Shown here: piece after piece, positions 25,331 to 34,085 of the stretch
Numbering within the stretch: the first letter of the stretch is position 1
How the letters are laid out: the number at the start of each line of letters is the position of its first letter
Assembly: GCA_018223415.1 (NCBI GenBank)
Contig: JAGTTQ010000001.1
Location: 3,087,365-3,151,364 of the forward strand
DNA: 64,000 nucleotides
Origin: Eubacteriaceae bacterium Marseille-Q4139
GTDB lineage: Bacteria; Bacillota; Clostridia; Lachnospirales; Lachnospiraceae
Reading direction: 5' to 3'
The notes under the pieces: model-generated
The model's database searches: none
What the model was told of the DNA's origin: nothing
Seen by the model: only the letters and a program-made list of their open reading frames with translations
Made by a program: the position numbers and the translations under genes

Positions 25331-25993
25331 ATGACAGCAGACGAAAAAGAAAGGCTGCGGAAGGAGTACGAAAAAATTCCAACCGGGAATCTTTCCGATG
25401 CCATGGACAGCCTGGGGCTCAGGCGGGGGTCGGTTTTAGGCTTTCATCCTTTGGAACCCTCACAGCCCAGGGCGGCAGGTTTTGCCCTTACGGTAAAGCA
25501 GATGCGGCGCCGGACGGCCTATGACGGGAAAAATCTGGCAAGGCAGGGCGGGATCATTGATCAGGAAAGCCAGCCGGGGGATCTTCTTGTGATTGATATG
25601 AATGGGATTACGGATGTATGTACAGGCGGGGCGATCCTGGCTCTCCGGGCATCCATGCGCGGCACTGTGGGAGAGCTGACTAATGGCTGTGTCCGGGACG
25701 CCGATGAGATTGCAGAGATGGGGTTTCCCGTGTACTGCGCCGGTACGTCGCCGGTTAAAAGTGCCATGGATATTGAAACCATTGGGGTGAATGTTCCAGT
25801 CTTTATTGGGAATGTTCAGATCTGTCCGGGAGATATGGTGGTGATGGACCGAACCGGAGTGGTTTCCGTGCCGAAGGAGAGGCTTATTGATGTTCTGGAA
25901 GCGGCGAAGAGAATTCAGATACGGGAAGAGAGGATGACGGAAGTCATCCGAAACGGAGGTTCCCTGAAAGAGGCGCGGGAAATAAAAGGCTAA
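25331..25993 (+). CDS. RraA-family aldolase/decarboxylase (HMG aldolase-like)
   Basis: 220 residues. The RraA fold shows GNLSDAMDSLG near the N-terminus, GDLLVIDMNGITDVCTGGAILALRA, and the key NGCVRDADEIAEMGFPVYC with the Arg-Asp pair that binds substrate carboxylate and metal in 4-hydroxy-4-methyl-2-oxoglutarate/oxaloacetate aldolases. It would cleave a 4-hydroxy-2-oxo acid to pyruvate plus a second acid. A terminator follows, ending this transcription unit. Confidence 0.85.
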   Translation: MTADEKERLRKEYEKIPTGNLSDAMDSLGLRRGSVLGFHPLEPSQPRAAGFALTVKQMRRRTAYDGKNLARQGGIIDQESQPGDLLVIDMNGITDVCTGGAILALRASMRGTVGELTNGCVRDADEIAEMGFPVYCAGTSPVKSAMDIETIGVNVPVFIGNVQICPGDMVVMDRTGVVSVPKERLIDVLEAAKRIQIREERMTEVIRNGGSLKEAREIKG

Positions 25994-26009
25994 TATGAAG
26001 TAAGAAGAG

Positions 26010-26050
26010 AAGGCATGACGGATGCGAAAAAAGAATCCGGCATGCCTTTT
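26010..26050 (+). terminator. Terminator after the RraA gene
   Basis: AAGGCATGACGGAT (26010-26023) pairs with ATCCG-GCATGCCTT (around 26034-26048) with one bulge, followed by a T run. It separates the enzyme operon from the TAXI transporter unit. Confidence 0.75.
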
Positions 26051-26211
26051 TATATTCAAGATACCTATGGAAGCATTGTATTTTCATATTTTACTTTGAG
26101 TACCGTATAAGGTAGTATGAGGTTACAGGGGTATGCGGGCATGCCTGAGTCTGGCCGGGAAACGGCCGAAGGGAATGTCCATAAATGCAAGATTCAAGGA
26201 GGGGTTATTTT

Positions 26212-27213
26212 ATGAAGCGATTTTTGGCAGTATTGCTTGCCGCATCGGTAGTTTTAACAGCCTGCGGCAACACCGGCCAGACAGCCGGAAATTCAGGAGG
26301 AGAAAAAGCGGAAGGCAAAAAGAACAGCTACACCATGCTTACAGGTTCTTCCGGAGCTCAGTATTTCACATTTGGTACAGCTATGGCTAATGAGATTAAC
26401 AATGAGTCTGAGAAAATCACAGTGACAGCCCTGACAGCCAACGGCGTATCAGAGGTTATCAATATGGTGCAGAGCAACGAAGCAGATTTCGGATTTATCA
26501 CGTATGACACAGGATATATGGCAGCCACAAACCAGAGGGAGTATTCAGAAAGTGCGAAGTATGACAATATCGAAGTGGTAATGTTGGGCCATACAGGAGT
26601 GAAGACGATTGTTGTATGGGCAGATTCCCCCTATCAGACCATTGCTGATTTAAAAGGGGCCAAACTTGCTACGGCATCCGGAACATCGGCACATGCCCTG
26701 GATGAGGCAGCATATGGAGCATGGGGAGTGGAAATCCTCGAGAACGTGACGACTATGGGATATGGTGAAATGGCCCAGGCTATTAAAGATGGAATTATCG
26801 ACGTAGTCAATGCCCACGGCCCGAACCCATCGTCCTATATCATGGAAATGATCAGTGCGAAGCCGATTCGGATTCTGGGACAGACGGAGGAGACACTTCA
26901 GACCATTCTGGATGCCCATCCGGAATGGATTCGTGCAACGATTCCTGCGGGAACTTATGAAGGGGTAGAAGAAGATGTACTCTCCTTTGGAAATTTCAGC
27001 TGTATTATCTGCCGGAAGGATATACCGGATGAGGATGTACAGGAATTTCTTGATATTGTTTTCGGAATGGATCTGACGACCTTATATGCCTATGGGGACA
27101 GTTGGGGATACAACAACGACAACTACGAAGCGGCATATGCAAACAATGACGAATTCCCATTCCATCCCGGTGCACTTGCGTGGTTAAAGGAAGAGGGACT
27201 GATTAAAGAATAA
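26212..27213 (+). CDS. TAXI-type TRAP transporter substrate-binding lipoprotein
   Basis: 333 residues from ATG 26212 behind AAGGAGGGG. A lipoprotein signal with lipobox LTAC (cysteine at about 18) is followed by a TAXI-family binding domain: YTMLTGSSGAQYFTFGTAMANEIN, VNMVQSNEADFGF, and the characteristic SFGNFSCIICRKDIPDE region. It captures an organic acid outside the membrane for the fused permease encoded next. A LysR half-site and a TACC-N6-GGTA repeat lie upstream. Confidence 0.9.
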   Translation: MKRFLAVLLAASVVLTACGNTGQTAGNSGGEKAEGKKNSYTMLTGSSGAQYFTFGTAMANEINNESEKITVTALTANGVSEVINMVQSNEADFGFITYDTGYMAATNQREYSESAKYDNIEVVMLGHTGVKTIVVWADSPYQTIADLKGAKLATASGTSAHALDEAAYGAWGVEILENVTTMGYGEMAQAIKDGIIDVVNAHGPNPSSYIMEMISAKPIRILGQTEETLQTILDAHPEWIRATIPAGTYEGVEEDVLSFGNFSCIICRKDIPDEDVQEFLDIVFGMDLTTLYAYGDSWGYNNDNYEAAYANNDEFPFHPGALAWLKEEGLIKE

Positions 27214-27232
27214 GAGAAGGGGGGGAAACGAG

Positions 27233-29107
27233 ATGGAAGAAAAGCAGACGAAGGGAAAACCTGCACAGACCGTTTTAAACGTATTGTCTGCCCTTCTTTC
27301 CCTGTACTCCATCAGCTATGCATTTTTTGGATATGACCTGCTGACAGGGCGAAGCCGCCATCTTTTAATGGTGCTGCCCATGTGTTTTCTAGCAAAAGGG
27401 ATTTTAGAAGAAAAGAAAGGGCAGAAATTCCGTACCATTTTTTATATCATTCTCTGTCTCTTGACAGCATTTTCCATGATCTATATTGATGTCAATTCCA
27501 CACCGCTTTCAAGAGAGCGGCTTGGAATGTATATTCAGTGGGACTACGTGGCAGGTTTTTTTCTGATAGTTTCGGTGCTGGTAGCAACGTGGCTGGAGTA
27601 TGGAATGGCATTGACCTGTGTGGTCGGGGCGTTCCTTCTGTACCTGCTGTTCGGCCAATATCTTCCGCAGGCCATTGCCCATCCGCCGATTTCCTTTAAA
27701 CGGATGATAGGGACTCTTGGCCTTTATACGGAGGGCGTAATGGGAACTGCCTTGGGTGCGATTGTTTCAACCGTGGGCGCCGTCCTTGTATTTGCCGGAT
27801 TTCTGGAAATATCCGGAGCTTCTAAGGTATTTATGGATCTGACGATTCTGGCATTTGGGCGGTTTACGGGAGGTGCCGCGAAAATTGCGGTTGTGTCCAG
27901 TTCACTTTTTGGAACAATCTCAGGAAGTGCGGCTGCAAATGTGGCAGGTACTGGTATTATTACCATTCCGCTCATGAAGAAGACCGGGTTCGAGCCGCAT
28001 TACGCAGGTGCGGTAGAAGCGACCGCGTCCTCCGGCGGGCAGATCATGCCGCCGATCATGGGGGCGGCAGCATTTATCATCGCAGAGATGTTAAGCAAGC
28101 CATATTTTGAAGTCATGAAGGCAGCAATTATACCGGCGGCCGTATTCTATCTTTCCATTTTTATATCCGTTGATCTGTACAGCCGCCGAAAGGGAATTAA
28201 AGGTGTGGACAGAGATCCAAATCTGCCTCCGCTAAAAGAGCTGCTGTTTAAAAGCGGGTATCTTCTGCTCCCTATTGTCCTACTATTTGTGCTGGTAGCA
28301 GTTTTCAACAAATCGGCACAGTGGTCGGCTCTTGTCAGTACCATTGCGGTAATTGCGCTTTCCTGGCTCAATAAGGATACACGGATTACACCGAAAAAGC
28401 TGGTGGATGCACTGGTTTTCAGCGGGAAAGCCATTGTGCCGATTTCAGTGGTGTGCGCGGCGGCTGGCCTGATTGTAGGCATTTTTAACGCAACCGGGCT
28501 TGGAATTACTCTGTCGTCCTATATTGTCAATATGGCCGGCGAAAACCTTATGATGCTTTGCGTTTTAGCAGCAGTATCCTCGCTGATTCTGGGTATGGGG
28601 ATGCCGACAGTGGCCTGCTATCTGCTTTTGGCAGCTCTTGTGGCTCCTGCGATGATTGATTTCGGCGTCCTGCCGATTGCGGCACATATGTTTGTATTTT
28701 ATTTCGGAATTATTTCTGCCATTACGCCGCCAGTTGCGATTGCAGCTTTTGTAGGAGCAGGAATTGCCAAATGCAGCCCAATGAAAGTTGGAGTGACGTC
28801 GTGTATTCTGGCACTTCCTGTATTCTTCGTTCCGTTTGTTTTCGTGTATCAACCGGCACTTCTGATGGTAGGAACCGGTATGGAAATTTTCCAGGTCTGC
28901 TGTACAACGCTGTTGGGAACATTTCTCTGTGCGATTGGAACACAAGGGTATATATTTTCGACACTTAAGATGCCAGTGCGGGTACTGGCAGTAGTATGTG
29001 CGGTGGCGATGCTGATCCCGGAGACGATTACGGATATCATTGGTCTGGCCGGACTGATTCTTGTATTGGTGATTGGCTGGCTTGGAAAAAAGAAGGAGGG
29101 AATTTAA
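27233..29107 (+). CDS. TRAP transporter fused permease (small plus large subunit)
   Basis: 624 residues with about 16-18 membrane segments. The N-terminal part (about 1-120) is the small-subunit-like DUF3394/4TM part; the rest is the large permease with FGTISGSAAANVAGTGIITIPLMKKTGF, SSGGQIMPPIMGAAAFIIAEM and LGMGMPTVACYLLLAALVAPAM. TAXI-TRAP systems use this fused form and couple uptake to Na+ or H+. It starts 19 bp after the binding-protein gene. Confidence 0.93.
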   Translation: MEEKQTKGKPAQTVLNVLSALLSLYSISYAFFGYDLLTGRSRHLLMVLPMCFLAKGILEEKKGQKFRTIFYIILCLLTAFSMIYIDVNSTPLSRERLGMYIQWDYVAGFFLIVSVLVATWLEYGMALTCVVGAFLLYLLFGQYLPQAIAHPPISFKRMIGTLGLYTEGVMGTALGAIVSTVGAVLVFAGFLEISGASKVFMDLTILAFGRFTGGAAKIAVVSSSLFGTISGSAAANVAGTGIITIPLMKKTGFEPHYAGAVEATASSGGQIMPPIMGAAAFIIAEMLSKPYFEVMKAAIIPAAVFYLSIFISVDLYSRRKGIKGVDRDPNLPPLKELLFKSGYLLLPIVLLFVLVAVFNKSAQWSALVSTIAVIALSWLNKDTRITPKKLVDALVFSGKAIVPISVVCAAAGLIVGIFNATGLGITLSSYIVNMAGENLMMLCVLAAVSSLILGMGMPTVACYLLLAALVAPAMIDFGVLPIAAHMFVFYFGIISAITPPVAIAAFVGAGIAKCSPMKVGVTSCILALPVFFVPFVFVYQPALLMVGTGMEIFQVCCTTLLGTFLCAIGTQGYIFSTLKMPVRVLAVVCAVAMLIPETITDIIGLAGLILVLVIGWLGKKKEGI

Positions 29108-29437
29108 TTGGCATACCATTGGGAACTAATGGAAGAGATGAGGCCGGGAATGAAGGACGCGTACATGAAATTTTCCGAAATGGGAAACCAGGGAAATATT
29201 CTCCCTCCGAAGTACCGGGAGCTTCTGATATTCGGTATGGCATGCGTGCTTCGGTCTGCGCCTGCAATAGAAACGCACGGGAAAAACTGTGTAGAGAAGT
29301 ATGGAGCGACAAAAGAAGAACTGTTTGCAGTTCTGTCCGCGGCCATGAGCCTTGGCGGAGTACCGGCCTATCGGGAAGCCTGTCTCATTCTGGAGAACTA
29401 TCTGAAAACCCTGGACAGAAAAGAGGGAACGCTATGA
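29108..29437 (+). CDS. Carboxymuconolactone decarboxylase-like small protein, TTG start
   Basis: 109 residues. Translation probably begins at TTG 29108, directly after the permease stop and 8 bp behind AAGGAGGG. The AhpD/CMD helix pattern is present (KYRELLIFGMACVLRSAPAIETHGKNCVEKYGATKEELFAVLSAAMSLGG, residues about 37-86). As in the protein at 21589, no CxxC is present. It overlaps the next start by 4 bp (ATGA), so the two are translationally coupled. Confidence 0.75.
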   Translation: MAYHWELMEEMRPGMKDAYMKFSEMGNQGNILPPKYRELLIFGMACVLRSAPAIETHGKNCVEKYGATKEELFAVLSAAMSLGGVPAYREACLILENYLKTLDRKEGTL

Positions 29438-30216
29438 TAGATTTGGCAGAACGTGCACGCCAGGGACATGTCAGCAGGGGACTCTATATAACCATACCGG
29501 AACCTCAGATTCTTGAAATGGTGAAATCCGCGGGATATGATTTTGCAAGGCTGGACGGAGAGCATGTCAATTTCAGTGCCGGAACACTGGAAAATATGTT
29601 CCGGACAGCGAGGCTTCTGGATTTTCCCCTGCAAATTCGGCTTGGCTCCATGGAAAACTTGGATGCCCTGCTGGCTCTGGAGCCGGCGGCGGTTATGATG
29701 CCGGGAATTGGAAAAAAGAAAGAGGCGGAAGCCTTTGTACGGAGGACGAAGTTCCTGCCTCTGGGCCACAGGGGAATGTACGGATTTTCAGACCGGATCC
29801 GGTTCGACGGCCTTTCCAGAAAAGAATATATGGAGGCGGCTAACCAGCATCTTCATACCATTGTCCAGATCGAAAGCCGGGAAGGGCTTGACAATCTGGA
29901 AGCGATTGTGCAGGTACCGGGAATTGATATGATATCCTCCGGAAAAGCAGATTTGTCTCAGGCGTTGGGGATGCCAGGAGAGACAACATCGCCTGAAATC
30001 GCCTCTGCCGAGGAACGGATCGTGAAAACTGCCTTAAAATATGGGAAGGTTCCAACTTTGTATGCAGAAACACCGGAAAGGTTTCACAGACTTTACGCGA
30101 TGGGAGTCCGGTGCTTCATTATTGGTTTTGACTGCGGGATCTGTATGGAGGCTATGAAAAATCGTCGGATGCAGTATTGTGTGGAATCCGTCTGTGGTTC
30201 AGAAAAAGATAAATAA
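29434..30216 (+). CDS. HpcH/HpaI-family class II aldolase
   Basis: 260 residues from ATG 29434. TIM-barrel aldolase: GYDFARLDGEHVNFS matches the catalytic H/D region, VQIESREGLDNLEAIVQVPGID carries the metal-binding glutamate, and SSGKADLSQALG the metal-binding aspartate. These enzymes reversibly split 4-hydroxy-2-oxo acids to pyruvate or glyoxylate plus an aldehyde. Together with RraA it gives the cluster two aldol-cleaving steps. A longer frame in this register overlaps the preceding genes and is not coding. Confidence 0.88.
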   Translation: MIDLAERARQGHVSRGLYITIPEPQILEMVKSAGYDFARLDGEHVNFSAGTLENMFRTARLLDFPLQIRLGSMENLDALLALEPAAVMMPGIGKKKEAEAFVRRTKFLPLGHRGMYGFSDRIRFDGLSRKEYMEAANQHLHTIVQIESREGLDNLEAIVQVPGIDMISSGKADLSQALGMPGETTSPEIASAEERIVKTALKYGKVPTLYAETPERFHRLYAMGVRCFIIGFDCGICMEAMKNRRMQYCVESVCGSEKDK

Positions 30217-30343
30217 AGTTGCTGTTATTGGCGTTATATTTGAGACGCAGAATCAAAAACTACCCTTTTGGCCGTTTGATATGCTCCCTTCTAGGTAGAC
30301 AGTTGAAATAATAAAACTGTTTATCAAGGAGGGAGCATTTCTT

Positions 30344-31015
30344 ATGCGTAAATATTCTGCTGAAGATAAATTACGAATGGTAAAGCTTATTTTGGAAGCT
30401 AAACATAGTATTACATCTGTATCAACAGGCGAAGGAATTCATCCTACTACTTTAGAAGAATGGATTCGTAATTATCAGTCTATGGGTTCAGAAACCTTTT
30501 ACAACAAAGGATGGACCAAAAGAACTTCTGCCGAGAAAGAGATTGCCGTACAAGAGTATCTTTCTGGTCTTGGTTCACTACGTGATATTTGTAAAAAATA
30601 TAAAATTTCCAGTACTCGTACACTCAGGCAATGGATTGCGCTGTATAATGGTCATAAGGAACTGAAGGCTTCCAGAACAGGAGGATGTAGTCTTATGACC
30701 AAAGGAAGAAAAACAACGTTTGAAGAAAGAGTGGAAATTGCATCCTACTGCATTTCCCATGGCCATAACTATGCTGAAACATCAGAAAACTTTAAGGTGT
30801 CCTATCAGCAGGCACGAAATTACACTATCAAATACGAAACAGGCGGAGTTCCTGCATTACAGGATAACCGCGGCAAAAGAAAATCGGAAGATTCTCTTAC
30901 AGAGGTGGAAAAGCTTCAAGCGGAGTTGAAACTGGAAAAAGCCAAACGGCAACGTGCAGAAATGGAGTTATCATTCTTAAAAAAATTAGAGGAAATCGAA
31001 AGGAGGCGGGGCTGA
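30344..31015 (+). CDS. IS3-family transposase OrfA
   Basis: 223 residues with two helix-turn-helix units (about 4-45, YSAEDKLRMVKLILEAKHSI, and about 120-160, TTFEERVEIASYCISHGHNYAETSENF) and a C-terminal leucine-rich coiled coil (VEKLQAELKLEKAKRQRAEME). It binds the element ends. Codons near the end contain A-AAA-AAA at 30979-30985, in correct register for -1 slippage into orfB. Start follows AAGGAGGG. Confidence 0.9.
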   Translation: MRKYSAEDKLRMVKLILEAKHSITSVSTGEGIHPTTLEEWIRNYQSMGSETFYNKGWTKRTSAEKEIAVQEYLSGLGSLRDICKKYKISSTRTLRQWIALYNGHKELKASRTGGCSLMTKGRKTTFEERVEIASYCISHGHNYAETSENFKVSYQQARNYTIKYETGGVPALQDNRGKRKSEDSLTEVEKLQAELKLEKAKRQRAEMELSFLKKLEEIERRRG

Positions 31016-31914
31016 GCCTGATCCGCCACGAGCATATCTATCAGGCTGTCAAAGAAGAACAGAAAGAACACGATTATCCGATACAGGAGCTTTGTAAGAT
31101 TGGCGGTGTTTCAAGGGCGGCTTATTACAAATGGCTGAACCATGAAATGTCAGAGAATGAACAGGAAAACCGAAAAATTGCGGAACTGATAGAAAAAATC
31201 CACATAGAATCACCTGATAAGGGTTATCGCAGAATCCGTGATGAGTTGGAGCGTTACCATGACATTGATGTAAATGATAAACGTGTTTTGCGCATCTGCC
31301 GGAAACTTGGTATCAAATCCACCATTAAATATGCAAACGATAGCTGTACAAGACAGGCTGCAAATCCACAGTACATAGCCGAAAATATCCTGAATCGTGA
31401 ATTTACGGCAGAAGCTCCGAATGAAAAGTGGTTGACCGATGTAACGGAATTTCATTACTATATCGGAAATGAAAAGCACAAGGTATATTTAAGTGCAATT
31501 CTTGACCTGTATGACCGAAGAATCGTATCCTACCGTATTGGAGACAGTAATAGTAATGCATTAGTGTTTGATACCTTTGATGATGCAGTCAAAGATAATC
31601 CTGATGCACATCCGATGTTTCACAGTGACAGAGGCTTTCAATACACCAATAGAGCCTTTCATGCAAAACTTGAAGCAGCAGGGATGATGCAGAGCATGTC
31701 CAGAGTAGCAAAGTGTATCGATAATGGACCAATGGAAGGATTCTGGGGAATTCTAAAACGGGAGCGTTATTATGGTAAACGATTTATGGACAGAGAATCA
31801 CTGGTGGTCATGATAGAGAAATATATCAATTACTATAACAACAGACGTTTGCAGAGGAAGCTTGGTATAGTAACACCAATGGAGAAACACGAAAAATATT
31901 TACAGGCAGCGTAA
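30985..31914 (+). CDS. IS3-family transposase OrfB (DDE integrase), read by -1 frameshift from OrfA
   Basis: The orfB frame is open from the slippery A7 with no stop (IRGNRKEAGLSLIRHEHIY onward), so an OrfAB fusion is expected; an isolated ATG occurs at 31147 but would drop the GGVSRAAYYKW segment conserved in IS3 OrfB proteins. The catalytic triad is intact: D in LTDVTEFHYY, D in MFHSDRGFQYTN, E in NGPMEGFWGILKRE. The usual closing YNNRRLQRKLGIVTPMEKHEKY is present. Confidence 0.9.
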   Translation: MRGNRKEAGLSLIRHEHIYQAVKEEQKEHDYPIQELCKIGGVSRAAYYKWLNHEMSENEQENRKIAELIEKIHIESPDKGYRRIRDELERYHDIDVNDKRVLRICRKLGIKSTIKYANDSCTRQAANPQYIAENILNREFTAEAPNEKWLTDVTEFHYYIGNEKHKVYLSAILDLYDRRIVSYRIGDSNSNALVFDTFDDAVKDNPDAHPMFHSDRGFQYTNRAFHAKLEAAGMMQSMSRVAKCIDNGPMEGFWGILKRERYYGKRFMDRESLVVMIEKYINYYNNRRLQRKLGIVTPMEKHEKYLQAA

Positions 31915-32058
31915 AAATCTGCCAGCAGGTGATACCTACTGGCAGAAAAAAATTATATTTTTTTGATTGTCTACTTGACGGGAAGCAGTTCAGTTATGTG
32001 CGGAAGGGTAGTTTTTATTTTGGAACGGCACTTTTTACATATCCAAAAAATTCTCCCA

Positions 32059-32103
32059 TTGACAACAATCCGAAATCGTACTACAATACTCAATACGATT
32101 TCG
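32059..32103 (+). promoter_or_regulatory. Sigma-A promoter overlapped by MarR-type operator
   Basis: TTGACA (32059-32064), 17-bp spacer, TACAAT (32082-32087). A perfect inverted repeat CGAAATCGTA (32071-32080) / TACGATTTCG (32094-32103) brackets the -10 box, so a bound dimer would block polymerase. It lies 24 bp before the MarR gene, which fits self-repression. Confidence 0.85.
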
Positions 32104-32126
32104 TATCAAAAAGGAGGCTCCCCATT

Positions 32127-32576
32127 TTGGACAGCAATTACGAAACTGTGCGGCGCATCATGCTCGCCACAAATAAAATCGACGGCGTCTATTACCTTTT
32201 AGCCAGGCACTACGGCATCAACGAAAACACGCTGGCTTTCCTCTACGCCCTGGATGACTGGAAGCCCCATTCCCAGAAGGAAATCAGCGACGAATGGCTT
32301 ATCCCGCGCACCACGATCAATTCCATCGTCAAAAACCTGCTTACTGACGGGTACATTGCGTTTACCGGGGAACAGCATGCCAAGGAAAAGATGATTGTGC
32401 TGACAGATAAAGGGCGTGAATATATCGGTACGCTTTTAAAGGGCATTTACCTTGCGGAAGAGCAGGCGATCATGGACACGCTGGAAAAGTTCTCCCCAGA
32501 ATTTGTTTCGGCCCTGGAATATTTCAGCCATCGCCTGCGGGCAGGCTTTGACGAGTTTGAGAGGAACGGGACATGA
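32127..32576 (+). CDS. MarR-family transcriptional regulator
   Basis: 149 residues from TTG 32127, chosen since AAGGAGG lies 10 bp before it and the promoter/operator lies upstream; the frame is open further back into the IS side but without a start signal. Winged-helix core: HSQKEISDEWLIPRTTINSIVKNLLTDGYI with wing MIVLTDKGREY. It overlaps the MATE gene by 4 bp (ATGA). MarR proteins release DNA on binding a toxic or aromatic ligand, here inducing the efflux pump. Confidence 0.9.
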   Translation: MDSNYETVRRIMLATNKIDGVYYLLARHYGINENTLAFLYALDDWKPHSQKEISDEWLIPRTTINSIVKNLLTDGYIAFTGEQHAKEKMIVLTDKGREYIGTLLKGIYLAEEQAIMDTLEKFSPEFVSALEYFSHRLRAGFDEFERNGT

Positions 32577-33901
32577 GCATTCGATTATCCAGCCATTTTA
32601 CCTATAAAAAGTTGTTTAAATTCTGCCTTCCGCCGATTATCATGATGATTTTCACCTCGATCTACGGGGTGGTGGACGGCTTTTTCGTGTCAAATTACGT
32701 CGGGAAAATACCATTTGCGGCCGTCAATCTCGTGATGCCCTTTATCATGATCCTGGGCGGCGTCGGGTTCATGATCGGAACCGGCGGCAGCGCCCTGATC
32801 GCAAAAACCCTGGGAGAGGGAGACGAGGAAAAGGCAAACAGATACTTTACCATGTTAATTAAGCTGACGGCGGTGTTTGGCGTGCTGCTTTCCCTGATTG
32901 GAATTGTATTCATACGGCCGATTTCTTATCTGCTTGGCGCGACGGAGGCCATGATCGGGGACTGCGTCGTCTACGGGCGGATCGTCCTGCTGTTCAACAC
33001 AGCCTTCATGCTGCAAAATGTATTCCAGACGTTTTTAGCTGCGGCAGAAAAACCGAACCTTGGCCTGGCGGTGACGGCGGCGGCCGGTATTGCAAACATG
33101 GTTCTTGATGCGCTGTTCATCGCCGGCTTCCGGTGGGGCGTTGCGGGAGCGGCCATCGCAACGGGAATCGGGCAGTGCATCGGAGGCATTCTGCCGCTTC
33201 TTTACTTCATGCGGCCCAACAGCAGCCGGCTTCGGATGGTAAAAGCGAAATTTGACGTCAGAGCCATGCTCCGGGCATGCGCCAACGGTTCCTCCGAGTT
33301 AATGAGCAACATCTCATCCTCGCTAATCAGCGTGATTTACAATTTGCAGCTTCTGCGGTTCGCAGGGGAGAACGGCGTTGCCGCATACGGCACAATCATG
33401 TATGTCCAGTTTATTTTTATTGCCATGTTCATCGGCTACACCATCGGGACGGCGCCGGTCATCGGCTACCATTATGGCGCGGGAAACCACATGGAGTTGA
33501 GAAACCTGCTGAAAAAGAGCTTTACGGTCGTAAGCATCGCAGGGGTGCTGATGACGGCGGCCGCATGGGGGCTTGCAGGCCCGCTCTCGGGAGTGTTTGT
33601 TGGCTACGATATGGAGCTTTATGAACTGACAAAGCATGCCTTCCGCATGTTCGCATTTTCTTTTCTCCTGGCCGGTGTGAACATTTTTGCGTCTTCATTT
33701 TTTACGGCGCTCAATAACGGCGGCGTGTCGGCGGCGATTTCGTTCCTGCGGACGCTGGTGTTCCAGGTGGCGTCCGTTCTTGTCCTCCCGGTATTCCTGG
33801 GACTGGACGGCATCTGGTACTCGATTACCGTTGCGGAAGTGCTTGCATTTTTCGTCTCCCTGCTCTTTTTAATCGCAAACCGCAGGAAATATCATTATTA
33901 A
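32573..33901 (+). CDS. MATE-family multidrug efflux transporter
   Basis: 442 residues with 12 membrane segments in two halves, as expected for the family (MATE/DinF-like, polysaccharide-flippase superfamily). The N-terminal FKFCLPPIIMMIFTSIYGVVDGFFVSNYVG is typical of the NorM/DinF branch of Firmicutes. It exports cationic or amphipathic compounds using Na+ or H+. It is co-transcribed with the MarR regulator. Confidence 0.92.
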   Translation: MSIRLSSHFTYKKLFKFCLPPIIMMIFTSIYGVVDGFFVSNYVGKIPFAAVNLVMPFIMILGGVGFMIGTGGSALIAKTLGEGDEEKANRYFTMLIKLTAVFGVLLSLIGIVFIRPISYLLGATEAMIGDCVVYGRIVLLFNTAFMLQNVFQTFLAAAEKPNLGLAVTAAAGIANMVLDALFIAGFRWGVAGAAIATGIGQCIGGILPLLYFMRPNSSRLRMVKAKFDVRAMLRACANGSSELMSNISSSLISVIYNLQLLRFAGENGVAAYGTIMYVQFIFIAMFIGYTIGTAPVIGYHYGAGNHMELRNLLKKSFTVVSIAGVLMTAAAWGLAGPLSGVFVGYDMELYELTKHAFRMFAFSFLLAGVNIFASSFFTALNNGGVSAAISFLRTLVFQVASVLVLPVFLGLDGIWYSITVAEVLAFFVSLLFLIANRRKYHY

Positions 33902-33923
33902 AATTAAGAAAGAAAAACAGCGT

Positions 33924-33956
33924 ATGGCCGCTTCGGAGAAATCCGGGCGGCTATTT
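33924..33956 (+). terminator. Terminator-like hairpin after the MATE gene
   Basis: TGGCCGCTTCGGA pairs with TCCGGGCGGCTA with one bulge, followed by TTTTG. Stem is G+C-rich, T tract short. Confidence 0.55.
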
Positions 33957-34004
33957 TGCATAGAAAAATACAATAACAGAACATCTAAGTATTGCTTTCA
34001 TCGA

Positions 34005-34055
34005 TTGGACAAACGAATCGGGCCTCCACTATAATGAACGGGGACAAAATCCGTA
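34005..34055 (+). promoter_or_regulatory. Promoter of the radical SAM/selenodomain cluster with shared start-site element
   Basis: TTGGACA (34005-34011), about 18-bp spacer, perfect TATAAT (34030-34035), then GGACAAAATCCGTA at 34042-34055. Nearly the same element, GGACAAAATTTCGTA, follows the TATAAT of the rhodanese-gene promoter at 40742. The shared block at the start site could be an operator or transcript leader. Confidence 0.65.
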
Positions 34056-34085
34056 AACCGTATGACAATTTATGAGAGAGCAACG

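Larger units (their letters stand above)
30277..31992 (+). mobile_element. IS3-family insertion sequence (about 1.7 kb)
   Basis: Imperfect terminal inverted repeats begin TGA and share 20 of 30 positions (left end from 30277, right end read inward from 31992), including the block TAGACA. A 3-bp target duplication GTT flanks it (30274-30276 and 31993-31995). It contains overlapping orfA and orfB with a slippery A7. All parts look intact, so the element is probably active or recently inserted. It separates the catabolic cluster from the MarR/MATE pair. Confidence 0.88.

Noticed and set aside
30985..31147. Broken transposase (two separate frames) as a pseudogene.
   Set aside because: The A-AAA-AAA heptamer is in correct register and the downstream frame is open, so programmed -1 frameshifting explains the split.
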